Assembly: GCF_027889715.1 (NCBI RefSeq)
Contig: NZ_JAPJZH010000001.1
Coordinates: 372,001 to 436,000, forward strand
Source: Allohoeflea poritis
Lineage (GTDB): Bacteria; Pseudomonadota; Alphaproteobacteria; Rhizobiales; Rhizobiaceae
Length of the DNA stretch: 64,000 bases
Direction of reading: 5' to 3'
In this document: positions 51,112 through 59,321 of the stretch, in pieces
Layout: the number at the start of each line of letters is the position of its first letter
How positions within the stretch are numbered: position 1 is the stretch's first letter
Notes under the pieces: generated by a model
What the model saw: the letters and a program-made list of their open reading frames with translations, nothing else
What the model was told of the DNA's origin: nothing
Database searches by the model: none
Made by a program: the position numbers and the translations under genes

Positions 51112-52182
51112 ATGTTAAAGAGACTGTTCCGTTGCCTGTGCGTGGCTTCTGTCGTGGCGCTGCCGCTTGCGCAGACCCCTGCCCTTGCCGAGGAGAAATC
51201 CGACTTCAAGGTCTGCTGGTCCATCTATGTCGGCTGGATGCCCTGGGGCTACCTGCAGGACAGCGGCATCATGAAGAAATGGGCGGACAAGTACGGCATC
51301 AATGTCGAAATCGTACAGATCAACGACTATGTCGAATCCATCAACCAGTATACCGCGGGCGCGTATGACGGCTGTTCCATGACCAATATGGACGCCCTGT
51401 CGATCCCGGCCGGCGGCGGCGTCGAAACGACCGCGCTGATTGTCGGCGACTACTCGAACGGCAATGACGGTATCGTCTTGAAAGACAAATCGGCACTTGC
51501 CGACATCAAGGGCCAGAACGTCAACCTCGTCGAACTGTCCGTATCCCACTATCTGCTTGCGCGCGCGCTCGACAGCGTCGGCCTTTCCGAAAAGGACGTG
51601 ACCGTTGTCAACACGTCGGATGCCGACATGGTCGCCGCCTACGCGACAGCGGATGTCACATCCGTGGTGACCTGGAATCCGCTGCTTTCCGAGATCGCCG
51701 CACAGCCGAACGCCAATCCTGTGTTCGACAGTTCCGGCATTCCCGGCGAGATCATCGACATCATGATGGTGAATACCGAAACGCTCAAGGACAACCCGGC
51801 CTTCGGCAAGGCGCTTGTCGGCGCCTGGTACGAAGTGCTCGAACTGATGGCTTCAGGCACAGCCGAGGGCAAGAAGGCGCTTGAGGAAATGGCGGCAGCT
51901 TCAGGCACGGATCTGGCCGGATACGAGGCGCAGCTCGGCACGACCAGGATGTTCTACACACCGGCCGATGCGGTTGCGTTCACAAAGTCTGCGGACCTTC
52001 CGAAGACGATGAAGTTCGTTGCCGAGTTCCTGTTCGACAAGGGCATCCTCGGCGAAGGAGCGCCAAGTCCGGAATTCGTTGGCGTCGCATTCCCCGACGG
52101 CAGCACCTATGGCGACACCAACAATGTGAAGCTGCGTTTCGACACGAGCTACATGCAAATGGCCGCTGAAGGCGCGATGTAA
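51112..52182 (+). CDS. ABC transporter substrate-binding protein (NitT/TauT type), probable guanidine receptor
   Basis: 356 residues. Signal peptide MLKRLFRCLCVASVVALPLAQTPALA. Mature part KVCWSIYVGWMPWGYLQDSGIMKKWADKYGINVEIVQINDYVESINQYTAGAYDGCSMTNMDAL is the NitT/TauT/urea-amidolyase-associated binding fold, followed by SVSHYLLARALDSVGLSEKDVTVVNTSDADM. Its Trp-rich first strand could cage a cation. First gene after the guanidine riboswitch, with strong AAGGAAAGG. It is expected to bind guanidine or a guanidinium compound in the periplasm. Confidence 0.85.
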   Translation: MLKRLFRCLCVASVVALPLAQTPALAEEKSDFKVCWSIYVGWMPWGYLQDSGIMKKWADKYGINVEIVQINDYVESINQYTAGAYDGCSMTNMDALSIPAGGGVETTALIVGDYSNGNDGIVLKDKSALADIKGQNVNLVELSVSHYLLARALDSVGLSEKDVTVVNTSDADMVAAYATADVTSVVTWNPLLSEIAAQPNANPVFDSSGIPGEIIDIMMVNTETLKDNPAFGKALVGAWYEVLELMASGTAEGKKALEEMAAASGTDLAGYEAQLGTTRMFYTPADAVAFTKSADLPKTMKFVAEFLFDKGILGEGAPSPEFVGVAFPDGSTYGDTNNVKLRFDTSYMQMAAEGAM

Positions 52183-52197
52183 CGGTCAATCGCAGTT

Positions 52198-52220
52198 GCC
52201 CGCCGGTCCGGCCGGCGGGC
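52198..52220 (+). other. intercistronic hairpin after the binding-protein gene
   Basis: GCCCGCCGG and CCGGCGGGC pair perfectly around TCCGG, 16 bases after the binding-protein stop. As in the LIV operon, this likely stabilises the receptor message over the permease message. Confidence 0.55.
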
Positions 52221-52244
52221 AGCGCTCAACAAGGCGTGCCACCT

Positions 52245-53066
52245 ATGCGCATCATCAATCGAAACCCCTCCCGGCTGACCAATTTCTACCTCGGCCTGCT
52301 TCCTTTCGCAGTGACCGCGGCGGCCTATATGATCGCCAGCCACTACCGGCGGCTGGACAATCCGTCGGACAAGTTGCTGCCCTCGATCGGTGATATGGGC
52401 GCTAGCTTCTATCGCATGGCATTCGTGCCGGACCGCCGCTCCGGCGACTTGCTTTTATGGATCGACACAGCCGACAGCCTCTGGCGTCTCGGGTTCGGCA
52501 TGGCGCTTGCTACGCTGTTCGCGCTGAGCATCGGACTTATGATCGGCTTCATTCCGCACGCACGAAGCGCGCTCGCTCCCTATATTGCGACGTTTTCACT
52601 GATCCCGCCGGTCACGGTGCTGCCCATATTGTTCATAATTTTCGGACTCGGCGAGGCCGCCAAGATCGCCCTCATCGTTATCGGCACCGCTCCGGTGATG
52701 ACCCGGGCGACCGCGCAGGCGGTGATGGATATTCCGCGCGAACTGATCATCAAGGCCGAAACGCTCGGCGCCAGCGTCCTGCAGATGCTGTTCCGTGTGG
52801 TACTGCCACAAACGCTGCCGCGCCTGATCACATCGCTTCGGCTGGCGCTGGCGCCGGCCTGGATCTTCCTGATATCGGCCGAAGCCATCGCTTCGACGAC
52901 CGGGCTCGGCTATCGGATATTCCTCGTCCGCCGCTACCTGGCGATGGATATCATCCTGCCTTACGTCGTCTGGATCACATTGCTCGCTTTCATCATCGAC
53001 CGGCTGCTGCGGTGGCTTTCCCGCCGCGCCTTCCCCTGGGATCACCTGGAAGGAGACAGCCTGTGA
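52245..53066 (+). CDS. ABC transporter permease of the guanidine operon
   Basis: 273 residues from the ATG at 52245 (AAGG ten bases upstream; a GTG at 52236 is possible). Six membrane segments. The loop AEALGASVLQMLFRVVLPQTLPRLITSLRLAL is the EAA motif of NitT/TauT-type permeases. Starting segment FYLGLLPFAVTAAAYMIASHYRR and ending LLRWLSRRAFPWDHLEGDSL. Overlaps the ATPase gene by four bases. Confidence 0.9.
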   Translation: MRIINRNPSRLTNFYLGLLPFAVTAAAYMIASHYRRLDNPSDKLLPSIGDMGASFYRMAFVPDRRSGDLLLWIDTADSLWRLGFGMALATLFALSIGLMIGFIPHARSALAPYIATFSLIPPVTVLPILFIIFGLGEAAKIALIVIGTAPVMTRATAQAVMDIPRELIIKAETLGASVLQMLFRVVLPQTLPRLITSLRLALAPAWIFLISAEAIASTTGLGYRIFLVRRYLAMDIILPYVVWITLLAFIIDRLLRWLSRRAFPWDHLEGDSL

Positions 53067-53860
53067 GCGATGTCCTGATCTCCGTCAGAAACGTGTCAAA
53101 GGCATATGGCGAAACGCTGGTTCTTGAGCGGGTCAATCTCGATGTCGAATCCGAAACGTTCTGCACCATCGTCGGGGCGTCGGGCTGCGGCAAGTCCACC
53201 TTCCTGCGCATGCTGCTGTCGCAGGAGCGGCCGACGGGTGGGACGATCAAGATCGCCAATGAGCCGATCGCCGATGAGCCGACACCGGACCGGGGCATCG
53301 TCTTTCAACGCTATTCCGTATTCTCCCATCTGACGGTGGAAGGGAATCTTCTTCTGGCTACGGAGTTCCAGCATGCCCCACTCACCGGGCGCCTTATGGG
53401 CAAGGCCCGTGCATCGGCTCTCGAAGCGATTGAAGACACGCTTGAAAAAATCGGCCTGTCGTCCGCGAGAAAGCGCTATCCCGCGCAACTTTCCGGCGGC
53501 ATGCAGCAGCGCCTCGCGATCGCCCAGGCGCTTCTGAAAAAACCGAAGATCCTGCTTCTCGACGAGCCTTTCGGCGCGCTCGACCCGGGTATCCGTTCGG
53601 ATATGCACGCGCTTCTCAGGCAGCTCTGGAAGGAGTTGGGCATGACCATATTCATGGTGACCCACGACATCCATGAAGCCTTCAAACTCGGAACGCGCAT
53701 GCTCGTTTTCGACAAGGTGCGCCACGACCCGCATCAGCCGGACGCCTTCGGAGCAACAATCACCTACGACCTTTCCCTCAAGGACGACAACACCAACGCG
53801 CCGGAAGCCGATGAGCTGTTTCCGGCGCGGCCGGACCAAACCAAAGGACCCCTCACATGA
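53063..53860 (+). CDS. ABC transporter ATP-binding protein of the guanidine operon
   Basis: 265 residues, GTG start with AAGGAG just upstream, overlapping the permease stop as GTGA. Walker A GASGCGKST, Q-loop FQRYSVFSHLT, signature LSGGMQQRL, Walker B ILLLDEPFGALDPG, H-loop MVTHDIHEAF. NitT/TauT-type. C-terminal tail of about 45 residues is acidic and unusual. Overlaps the hydrolase gene by four bases, so import and hydrolysis are translated together. Confidence 0.93.
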   Translation: MSDVLISVRNVSKAYGETLVLERVNLDVESETFCTIVGASGCGKSTFLRMLLSQERPTGGTIKIANEPIADEPTPDRGIVFQRYSVFSHLTVEGNLLLATEFQHAPLTGRLMGKARASALEAIEDTLEKIGLSSARKRYPAQLSGGMQQRLAIAQALLKKPKILLLDEPFGALDPGIRSDMHALLRQLWKELGMTIFMVTHDIHEAFKLGTRMLVFDKVRHDPHQPDAFGATITYDLSLKDDNTNAPEADELFPARPDQTKGPLT

Positions 53861-55095
53861 AAGACCTGTTTGCATCCAGACCGGACCGCATCACCAAGCA
53901 TGCCGGCATAAGCTCGAAAACGCCCATTCAACGCAATCACCATCCTGATTTCGACAAGCTGCAGTTGCGCGGCTGGAAATCCGCCGAGGCGGAAGCGAAC
54001 CTTCCTTCGGCGGCATGGGAAAAGGAAAAGCAGTGGGCGCTGCGCATGGGCCTGACCGGCGCGGAATCGCTGACCGACAAATCCATTCCGACTTTTGCGC
54101 GCGGAGAACTGCCGCACTATGCCGGCATCAATACCTTCCTCAAGGCACCCTATATCGAGGATGTCACCAGGGTCGGCGCCTACGACGCGGCGGTCATCGG
54201 TATTCCCTTCGATGGCGGCACGACTTACAGGCCCGGCACGCGGTTCGGCCCGCAGGGCGTACGCAAGATCTCGGCGCTCTACACGCCCTACAATTACGAG
54301 ATGGGTGTCGACCTCCGCGAACAGATGACCCTTTGCGATGTCGGCGATGTCTTCACAATCCCGGCCAATATCGAAAAGACATTCGACCAGATTACCCGCG
54401 CCGTCAGCCATGTGGCATCGTCCGGCGCCCTACCCGTCATGATCGGCGGCGACCATTCAATCGGATTTCCCTGCGTACGCGGCATTGCGCAATGCACGTC
54501 GAAACGCATCGGCATCGTCCATTTCGACCGGCACATCGATATCCAGGAAAAGGACCTCGACGAGCGCATGCACACGACCCCCTGGTTCCATGCGACCGAC
54601 CTTGCCAATGTTCCGGCCGTCAATCTGGTCCAGATCGGGATCGGCGGCTGGCAGGTGCCGCGTGAAGGTGTTGAGGTCGCCCGCGAACGCAACACCAACA
54701 TCTTCACGATGCGCGATGTCGAGGAACTGGGCCTTGCCGAAACGGCAGCGCGTGCTCTCGAGCTGGCATGGAAGGATGCCGATGCGGTCTATATCTCGTT
54801 TGACATCGACAGTGTCGATTGCGGCTTCGTGCCGGGCACGGGCTGGCCGGAACCGGGCGGCTTCCTGCCGCGTGAGGCGCTCGAACTCGTCTCGCTGGTT
54901 GCAGCCGAGGGGATTTGCGGTCTTGAGGTGGTCGAGGTATCGCCGCCCTATGACCAGTCCGAGATCACCGCGCTGCTTGCAACGCGTGTGATCGTGGACG
55001 TGCTGGGTACGCTCGTCTCACACGGCAAGATGGGCGCGCACCGGTCGATCATCGACAAGCCGGTCAGCATTCCGGCCGGCCCGGAGGTGGCATAA
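53857..55095 (+). CDS. gdmH: ureohydrolase-family enzyme, probable nickel-dependent guanidine hydrolase
   Basis: 412 residues, arginase/agmatinase fold with an N-terminal extension of about 100 residues. Metal ligands by family position: H200 (GGDHS), D224, H226 and D228 (FDRHIDIQ, Arg replacing the Ala of DAHxD), D316 and D318 (SFDIDSVD). The long N-terminus and the DRHxD variant recall the guanidine hydrolase GdmH of Synechocystis rather than agmatinase. Agmatinase would not need a guanidine riboswitch. Predicted products: urea and ammonia from guanidine. Follows the ATPase gene at ATGA. Confidence 0.85.
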   Translation: MKDLFASRPDRITKHAGISSKTPIQRNHHPDFDKLQLRGWKSAEAEANLPSAAWEKEKQWALRMGLTGAESLTDKSIPTFARGELPHYAGINTFLKAPYIEDVTRVGAYDAAVIGIPFDGGTTYRPGTRFGPQGVRKISALYTPYNYEMGVDLREQMTLCDVGDVFTIPANIEKTFDQITRAVSHVASSGALPVMIGGDHSIGFPCVRGIAQCTSKRIGIVHFDRHIDIQEKDLDERMHTTPWFHATDLANVPAVNLVQIGIGGWQVPREGVEVARERNTNIFTMRDVEELGLAETAARALELAWKDADAVYISFDIDSVDCGFVPGTGWPEPGGFLPREALELVSLVAAEGICGLEVVEVSPPYDQSEITALLATRVIVDVLGTLVSHGKMGAHRSIIDKPVSIPAGPEVA

Positions 55096-55099
55096 TCCG

Positions 55100-55537
55100 A
55101 TGACAAGGGAACACACACATCACCATCACGGGCCGGGGCACAATCACACCCACCACGATCATCTGCACTCCCATGTGCATGGCGGCGGCGACCAGGAAAG
55201 GCTGGAAGAGCTCAAGGTGCTGACAACCGCCTTTCTGGACGGCTTCCGGCGTGCCGAAGACAAGACAAGCTATCTGCGCATTTCCGGCATTCCGTTTCAC
55301 CGCCGGGGAACCGACGGCCTGAAAATGCACCTTGTCGACGTAAACATCACCTCGAACTGGCAGATCGGCACAGGATCGCCGGCCTTCGGCTCACGGGAAC
55401 TGGTGTACCTGCCTTATCCCGGCGAAATGGTGAGCGCACGCGAAACCATGACATTCACCTATGTGTCGCTCACGGAGCGCGCCGATATCGATCTCTCCAC
55501 GATGCTCAAAGACAGAACGCACAAACAGGAAGGATAA
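55100..55537 (+). CDS. small His-rich protein, candidate nickel-delivery factor for the hydrolase
   Basis: 145 residues. The first 30 have about 14 His (HTHHHHGPGHNHTHHDHLHS, HVHGG), a chelating tail like those of UreE, SlyD or HypB. The rest is a compact globular domain with RISGIPFHRRGTDGLKMHLVDVNITSNWQIG, GSRELVYLPYPGEM and TFTYVSLTERADIDL. There is no Cys and so no HypA-type zinc site, and no GTP-binding motif as in HypB. Known guanidine hydrolases need HypA/HypB-like maturation proteins, so this may be a replacement, or an additional nickel store. Four bases after the hydrolase stop. Confidence 0.72.
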   Translation: MTREHTHHHHGPGHNHTHHDHLHSHVHGGGDQERLEELKVLTTAFLDGFRRAEDKTSYLRISGIPFHRRGTDGLKMHLVDVNITSNWQIGTGSPAFGSRELVYLPYPGEMVSARETMTFTYVSLTERADIDLSTMLKDRTHKQEG

Positions 55538-55540
55538 ATC

Positions 55541-55768
55541 ATGCGTAATTTCTCAAAACATGCAGTGACCGTTTCGACGGTGCTGACCGCGCCGGTGACG
55601 GCCTTTGCCCATCCCGGTGGCCATACCGGCTTCGACGCTGCGGGTGCTTTCGCGCACATCGTCTCGTCGCCGTTTCATCTGGCTTTGCTGCTTGTTGCCG
55701 TGTCTGTTGCGGGCATCGGCTTCGCACGGTTTGTATTGCCGGCACTGATCCGGAACCGGCGGCGCTGA
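55541..55768 (+). CDS. small membrane protein with signal peptide and His/Gly segment
   Basis: 75 residues. Hydrophobic signal (TVSTVLTAPVTAFA), then HPGGHTGFDAAGAFAHIVSSPFHLALLLVAVSVAGIGFARFVLPALIRNRR. The motif HPGGHTGF...AH...PFHL and a final membrane helix ending in RNRRR resemble the last part of HupE/UreJ-type nickel permeases, but only one or two spans are present. Three bases after the His-rich gene with AGGA upstream, so it is in the guanidine operon. It may help nickel or guanidine pass the membrane. Confidence 0.7.
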   Translation: MRNFSKHAVTVSTVLTAPVTAFAHPGGHTGFDAAGAFAHIVSSPFHLALLLVAVSVAGIGFARFVLPALIRNRRR

Positions 55769-55784
55769 CGCTCACACGCCGAGT

Positions 55785-56339
55785 TCAACTCCTCTCAACC
55801 GGGCGGGCCGGATTGCCGACAACGGTGGCACCGGCCGCGACGTTGCGGGTCACGACGCTGCCCGCCCCGATGATGGCGTTGTCGCCAACCGTGATGCCAG
55901 GGAGGACGATCGCGCCGCCACCGATCCAGACATTCTCGCCGATCGTGACCGGCTTCGCGACTTCCAGTCCCGCGGCACGCTCGGCGGCATCCTTGCTGTG
56001 TTCGGCGCAGTAAATATGAACGCCCGGCCCCAGCATGGTTCCGGATCCGATGCGTACCGGGGCGGTATCGAGGATGACGCATCCGACGTTCATGTAGACT
56101 CCAGTCCCCAGGAAAAGGTTGATTGCGTAAGCACAGTGAAACGGCGCTTCCAGGCGAATGCCCTCGCCCGCCTTGCCGAGCAGCGATTTCAGTTCGGGCG
56201 CAATGTCACCGCGTTCCTGCGGGCTCATCATATTGTGATTGTGAACGGCGGCATAGGCACGCTGGCGAAGGCCTTCGAGCTCGTCGTCCACGCAGCAGTA
56301 CATTTGACCTGCCTGCATTTTTTCCCGTTCCGTCGCCAT
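55785..56339 (-). CDS. maltose O-acetyltransferase-like hexapeptide-repeat acetyltransferase
   Basis: 184 residues. N-terminal helical domain (EREKMQAGQMYCCVDDELEGLRQRAYAAVHNHN) followed by left-handed beta-helix hexapeptides (GVYMNVGCVILDTAPVRIGSGTMLGPGVHIY, then VTIGENVWIGGGAIVLPGITVGDNAIIGAGSVV). HHL-type acetyltransferase pattern, with CAEHSKDAAERAAGLEVAKP before the last coils. It is of the Maa/NodL/LacA group, which acetylates sugars. Opposite strand to the guanidine operon. Confidence 0.9.
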   Translation of the reverse strand: MATEREKMQAGQMYCCVDDELEGLRQRAYAAVHNHNMMSPQERGDIAPELKSLLGKAGEGIRLEAPFHCAYAINLFLGTGVYMNVGCVILDTAPVRIGSGTMLGPGVHIYCAEHSKDAAERAAGLEVAKPVTIGENVWIGGGAIVLPGITVGDNAIIGAGSVVTRNVAAGATVVGNPARPVERS

Positions 56340-56446
56340 GAAGCCTCCCGGTTCCCTTCATCACAAATTTCGTCAAGCTTTGCTCTGGGTCAAGAACGCG
56401 CCGGCCTTTGTCCTGTAGGAATTTCATCCGAAACCCGAGAAGGCGA

Positions 56447-57037
56447 ATGGACATGGCGAAGATCGCAATCATTCAGGGGCACCCCGATCCGGCGGAAAAC
56501 CGGCTGTGTCATGCCCTTGGGGAAGCCTATGCGGACGGTGCCCGCGATGCCGGACACGCGGTCACGACCATCGCGGTCGGTCAACTGCAGTTTCCGCTGC
56601 TGCGCAGCCAGGCGGAATGGGATACCGGCGCCGACGGCACGCCGGAGGGTCTCCGGGATGCGCAAGGAAACTGCCTCGAAGCGGACCATTTGGTGATCAT
56701 CTATCCGCTCTGGCTCGGCACCATGCCTGCGCTTCTCAAAGGCTTTCTCGAGCAGGTCCTCCGACCGGGCGTCGTCATGAGCCAGGGCGAGGGTTTTCCA
56801 AAGGCACAGCTGAAAGGCAAATCAGCGCGGATCGTCGTCACCATGGGTATGCCCGCGCTGGCCTATCGCTACTATTTCATGGCGCACAGCCTGAAGAGCC
56901 TGCAGCGCAATATCCTTGGTTTTGTCGGCATCAAGCCGATCCGCAGCACCCTTTTCGGCATGGTCGAGCAGGCAAGCGACGCCAAGCGGCAAGCCTGGTT
57001 CGACAAGATGCGGAAGCTCGGCCGCGCGGCACAATAG
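56447..57037 (+). CDS. NAD(P)H-dependent quinone/FMN oxidoreductase, flavodoxin-like
   Basis: 196 residues from the ATG at 56447 (GAGAAGG five bases upstream; the ATG at 56453 is a close alternative). Flavodoxin-like fold of the NQO/KefF type: IIQGHPDPAENRLCHALGEAYADGARDAGH, then LVIIYPLWLGTMPALLKGFLEQVLRPG (FMN-binding loop), then VVTMGMPALAYRYYF. Likely two-electron quinone reduction. Convergent with the LysE gene following. Confidence 0.88.
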   Translation: MDMAKIAIIQGHPDPAENRLCHALGEAYADGARDAGHAVTTIAVGQLQFPLLRSQAEWDTGADGTPEGLRDAQGNCLEADHLVIIYPLWLGTMPALLKGFLEQVLRPGVVMSQGEGFPKAQLKGKSARIVVTMGMPALAYRYYFMAHSLKSLQRNILGFVGIKPIRSTLFGMVEQASDAKRQAWFDKMRKLGRAAQ

Positions 57038-57052
57038 ATCTCCGGGCGCCGG

Positions 57053-57649
57053 CTAACCGGCAAGTACGGCGCTCGCTACAGAAAATACGAGCAACAGCGC
57101 GAATGTCACGTTGATGGCGCGGCCGGCCCTCGGGTTCTTCAAGGCGGCAGAAAAGGCGGAGCCAAGGGCCAGCCAGGTCGTATTCACCAGAACGATCACA
57201 AGGGTGAGTGCGACCAACTTGGCGATCGCGTCGAGAACCGGTTCCGCCGGCACCAGCCCGTAGCCTGAGTAAACCGCGCCGATTGCGGCAAAGGCCTTTG
57301 GGTTCGCCACGGCAAGCGCAAGTCCGCCGCGAAATCCGGGCGGCTTGCCCGTCATCCCTTGCTCGGAAATGACCGGGGCGGTGGCGATCCGATAGGCAAG
57401 GTACAGAATATAGATTGCGGCAGCGGCTGTTATCAGGTGAACCAGAACCGGGCTGGCAAGCAACAGGCCGGTCACGCCGGTCGCGATCAAAAACAGGACC
57501 AATGTCGTTCCGGCGACGATGCCGTAAAGATAAGGCAGACCGCGCCGCGTGCCGAACGCAGCGCCGGTCGCAGCCAGGCTCAGCGTTGCGGGGCCTGGAC
57601 TGCCCATCAAGGGAATCGCCGCCAGCAAAAGCAGGATCAGTTCGCGCAC
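57053..57649 (-). CDS. LysE-family amino-acid exporter paired with an AraC regulator
   Basis: 198 residues. Six segments: the N-terminal LILLLLAAIPLMGSPGPATLSLAATGAAFGTRRGLPYLYGIVAGTTLVLFLIATGVTGL carries the family SPGPA... signature, and ALAVANPKAFAAIGAVYSGYG is the second. Divergent from the AraC gene with 70 bases between starts, an arrangement in which the regulator generally controls the exporter. Substrate unknown. Confidence 0.9.
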   Translation of the reverse strand: MRELILLLLAAIPLMGSPGPATLSLAATGAAFGTRRGLPYLYGIVAGTTLVLFLIATGVTGLLLASPVLVHLITAAAAIYILYLAYRIATAPVISEQGMTGKPPGFRGGLALAVANPKAFAAIGAVYSGYGLVPAEPVLDAIAKLVALTLVIVLVNTTWLALGSAFSAALKNPRAGRAINVTFALLLVFSVASAVLAG

Positions 57650-57719
57650 CGTTGCCTCCGTACGAAATCACGGCGAGAATAACGCCACCGCCACCATGGC
57701 GTCTTGAACGATCGTGCAG

Positions 57720-58526
57720 ATGAGCGCAGGACAAAAGCAGAGTGTTTTCAACTTGTTCGCCGGCTCGCCGGGCATCGAGCACGCGCGCGCCTTTTTCCGT
57801 GACATCGCGTTTTCGCCCCACCGTCACGACACCTATGCCATTGGCTACACGACGCACGGGGTCCAGACATTCCGGTACCGTGGTACCGGCCACCACGCAC
57901 GGCCGGGGGACGTGTTCGTTCTTCATCCGGACGAACTGCATGACGGGCGACAGGGAGACAGCGGCGGTTACGGTTATCGCATCGCCTATATCGACCCGCA
58001 ACGGATCTCCGATGCGCTGGGCGGTGGCGCGCTGCCCTTTGTCTGCGGCGCGGTTTCGGCGGACGGAAAGCTGGAGCGCGCGATCAAGGACTTTTTTCCC
58101 GATACGGCCGAAAGCGGAGATCCTCTGTTCGAGGCGGAGGCTCTCACGCATCTCGCCGATGTATTGCGGGAATGTTCGGATTGTGCCCGTCCGTCCTCCG
58201 ACAAAACCGACAGGCGGCTTATGCGGCAGGTCCGGGATCATCTGCTCGAGATATCGCCGCACACCGTTTCCATGGCCGAACTTGAAAAGGTTCACGGCAT
58301 CGGCCGGTTCGAACTGGCCAGGCAATTCCGGCGGGCATTCGGTATTTCGCCACACCGGTTTGTGACGCTGCGGCGGCTCGACGTCGCGAAGAGCCATATC
58401 AGCGCAGGCAAGCCGCTGGCCGACGCGGCACTTCTGTCCGGTTTTGCGGATCAGAGCCACATGACACGTCAGTTCCGCGGCGCTTTCGGCCTGTCGCCCG
58501 GTTTGTGGAGGGCCTTGCAGGCCTAA
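57720..58526 (+). CDS. AraC-family regulator with cupin N-terminal domain
   Basis: 268 residues. The start is uncertain: ATG at 57720 or GTG at 57714. The N-terminal AraC-binding cupin (FSPHRHDTYAIGYTTHGVQTFRYRGTGHHARPGDVFVLHPDELHDGR) has the HxH and PxxxH pattern. Two helix-turn-helix units follow: VSMAELEKVHGIGRFELARQFRRAFG and LADAALLSGFADQSHMTRQFRGAFG. It probably activates the divergent LysE gene in answer to an amino acid. Confidence 0.9.
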   Translation: MSAGQKQSVFNLFAGSPGIEHARAFFRDIAFSPHRHDTYAIGYTTHGVQTFRYRGTGHHARPGDVFVLHPDELHDGRQGDSGGYGYRIAYIDPQRISDALGGGALPFVCGAVSADGKLERAIKDFFPDTAESGDPLFEAEALTHLADVLRECSDCARPSSDKTDRRLMRQVRDHLLEISPHTVSMAELEKVHGIGRFELARQFRRAFGISPHRFVTLRRLDVAKSHISAGKPLADAALLSGFADQSHMTRQFRGAFGLSPGLWRALQA

Positions 58527-58544
58527 GCAAGACCAGCCGCTCGG

Positions 58545-59321
58545 TCACAGCCAGTTGCGCATGTCCTCCGGGCCGAGATATCGGATTTCGGAGCCGTCGC
58601 GCCAGCCAAAAGCTGCAAATCCCGGCTCCTTGCCATCGACCGCAGGCGCTCTGACATTGCCGGCGAAGACATGCTGCAATTCCAGCAGCGTGTAGGGCCT
58701 TGCCCAGAGCCATTCGCGGTTGGCGACGGCTTCCAGGTCCGGTTCCGGCAGCGGCTCTCCGCTCCAGCAAAAGAAGTAAAGGCAGAAGCCATATTCGGTG
58801 ACCGGCTGAACCGAGATCAGCCGCATGCCCAGGCGGCCTTCCAGGTCGGCCCGGGCCGCGGCGATGTCATTGATCCGCAGCGTAATGTGCGCCAGCGTCG
58901 CCTGCCCGCCAACGGCGTGGCCGGTGCCCACCGCTTTCGCCCTGCCCTCAAAGCCCTGCTGCAGCAGCTCGATGACGAAGCCGGCCGGGTCCGTCATATG
59001 GCTCATGTAACCGATGTCGGCGAACTGCCTCGGTTCCGTCACTGCTACGCCCTGCCGCTTCAGGTAAGTCACGGCATGATCGAGATCGCGCAGTGTGATG
59101 CCGATCTTCCAGTAAAGATCGTCCGCGCGCGCCGTGTACGTGCCCGGCGTACCGCCCTCGAACTCCAGCAGGCACTGTTTTCGGTCATAGCCGAGCAGCG
59201 GCTTTTCGGCGGAACCGAAATCCCGCATGCCCAGAATATCCCTGTAGAAATCGACCAGTTCCTCGGCATTTGCGACCCGGAGACGGTGCCGGGCAAAAGT
59301 GCGCAACGAGGGATCAGACAT
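58545..59321 (-). CDS. two-domain VOC (glyoxalase/dioxygenase-superfamily) protein
   Basis: 258 residues. Two vicinal-oxygen-chelate modules: residues 8-130 (RHRLRVANAEELVDFYRDILGMRDFG ... MSHMTDPAGFVIELLQQG) and 140-250 (LAHITLRINDIAAARADLEGRLGMRLISV ... LLELQHVF). Metal residues can be seen as a His in the first module and a Glu near the ends of both. Ring-cleaving dioxygenase or isomerase activity is possible. Overlaps the end of the chrA frame by eight bases. Confidence 0.8.
   Translation of the reverse strand: MSDPSLRTFARHRLRVANAEELVDFYRDILGMRDFGSAEKPLLGYDRKQCLLEFEGGTPGTYTARADDLYWKIGITLRDLDHAVTYLKRQGVAVTEPRQFADIGYMSHMTDPAGFVIELLQQGFEGRAKAVGTGHAVGGQATLAHITLRINDIAAARADLEGRLGMRLISVQPVTEYGFCLYFFCWSGEPLPEPDLEAVANREWLWARPYTLLELQHVFAGNVRAPAVDGKEPGFAAFGWRDGSEIRYLGPEDMRNWL

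Noticed and set aside
50774-51118. A 114-codon frame over the guanidine leader
   Set aside because: It runs through the riboswitch aptamer and has no coding signature; the RNA structure explains the conservation.
56931-58460. 509-codon minus-strand frame spanning the LysE gap and AraC gene
   Set aside because: It overlaps two sound genes and lacks any recognisable domain.
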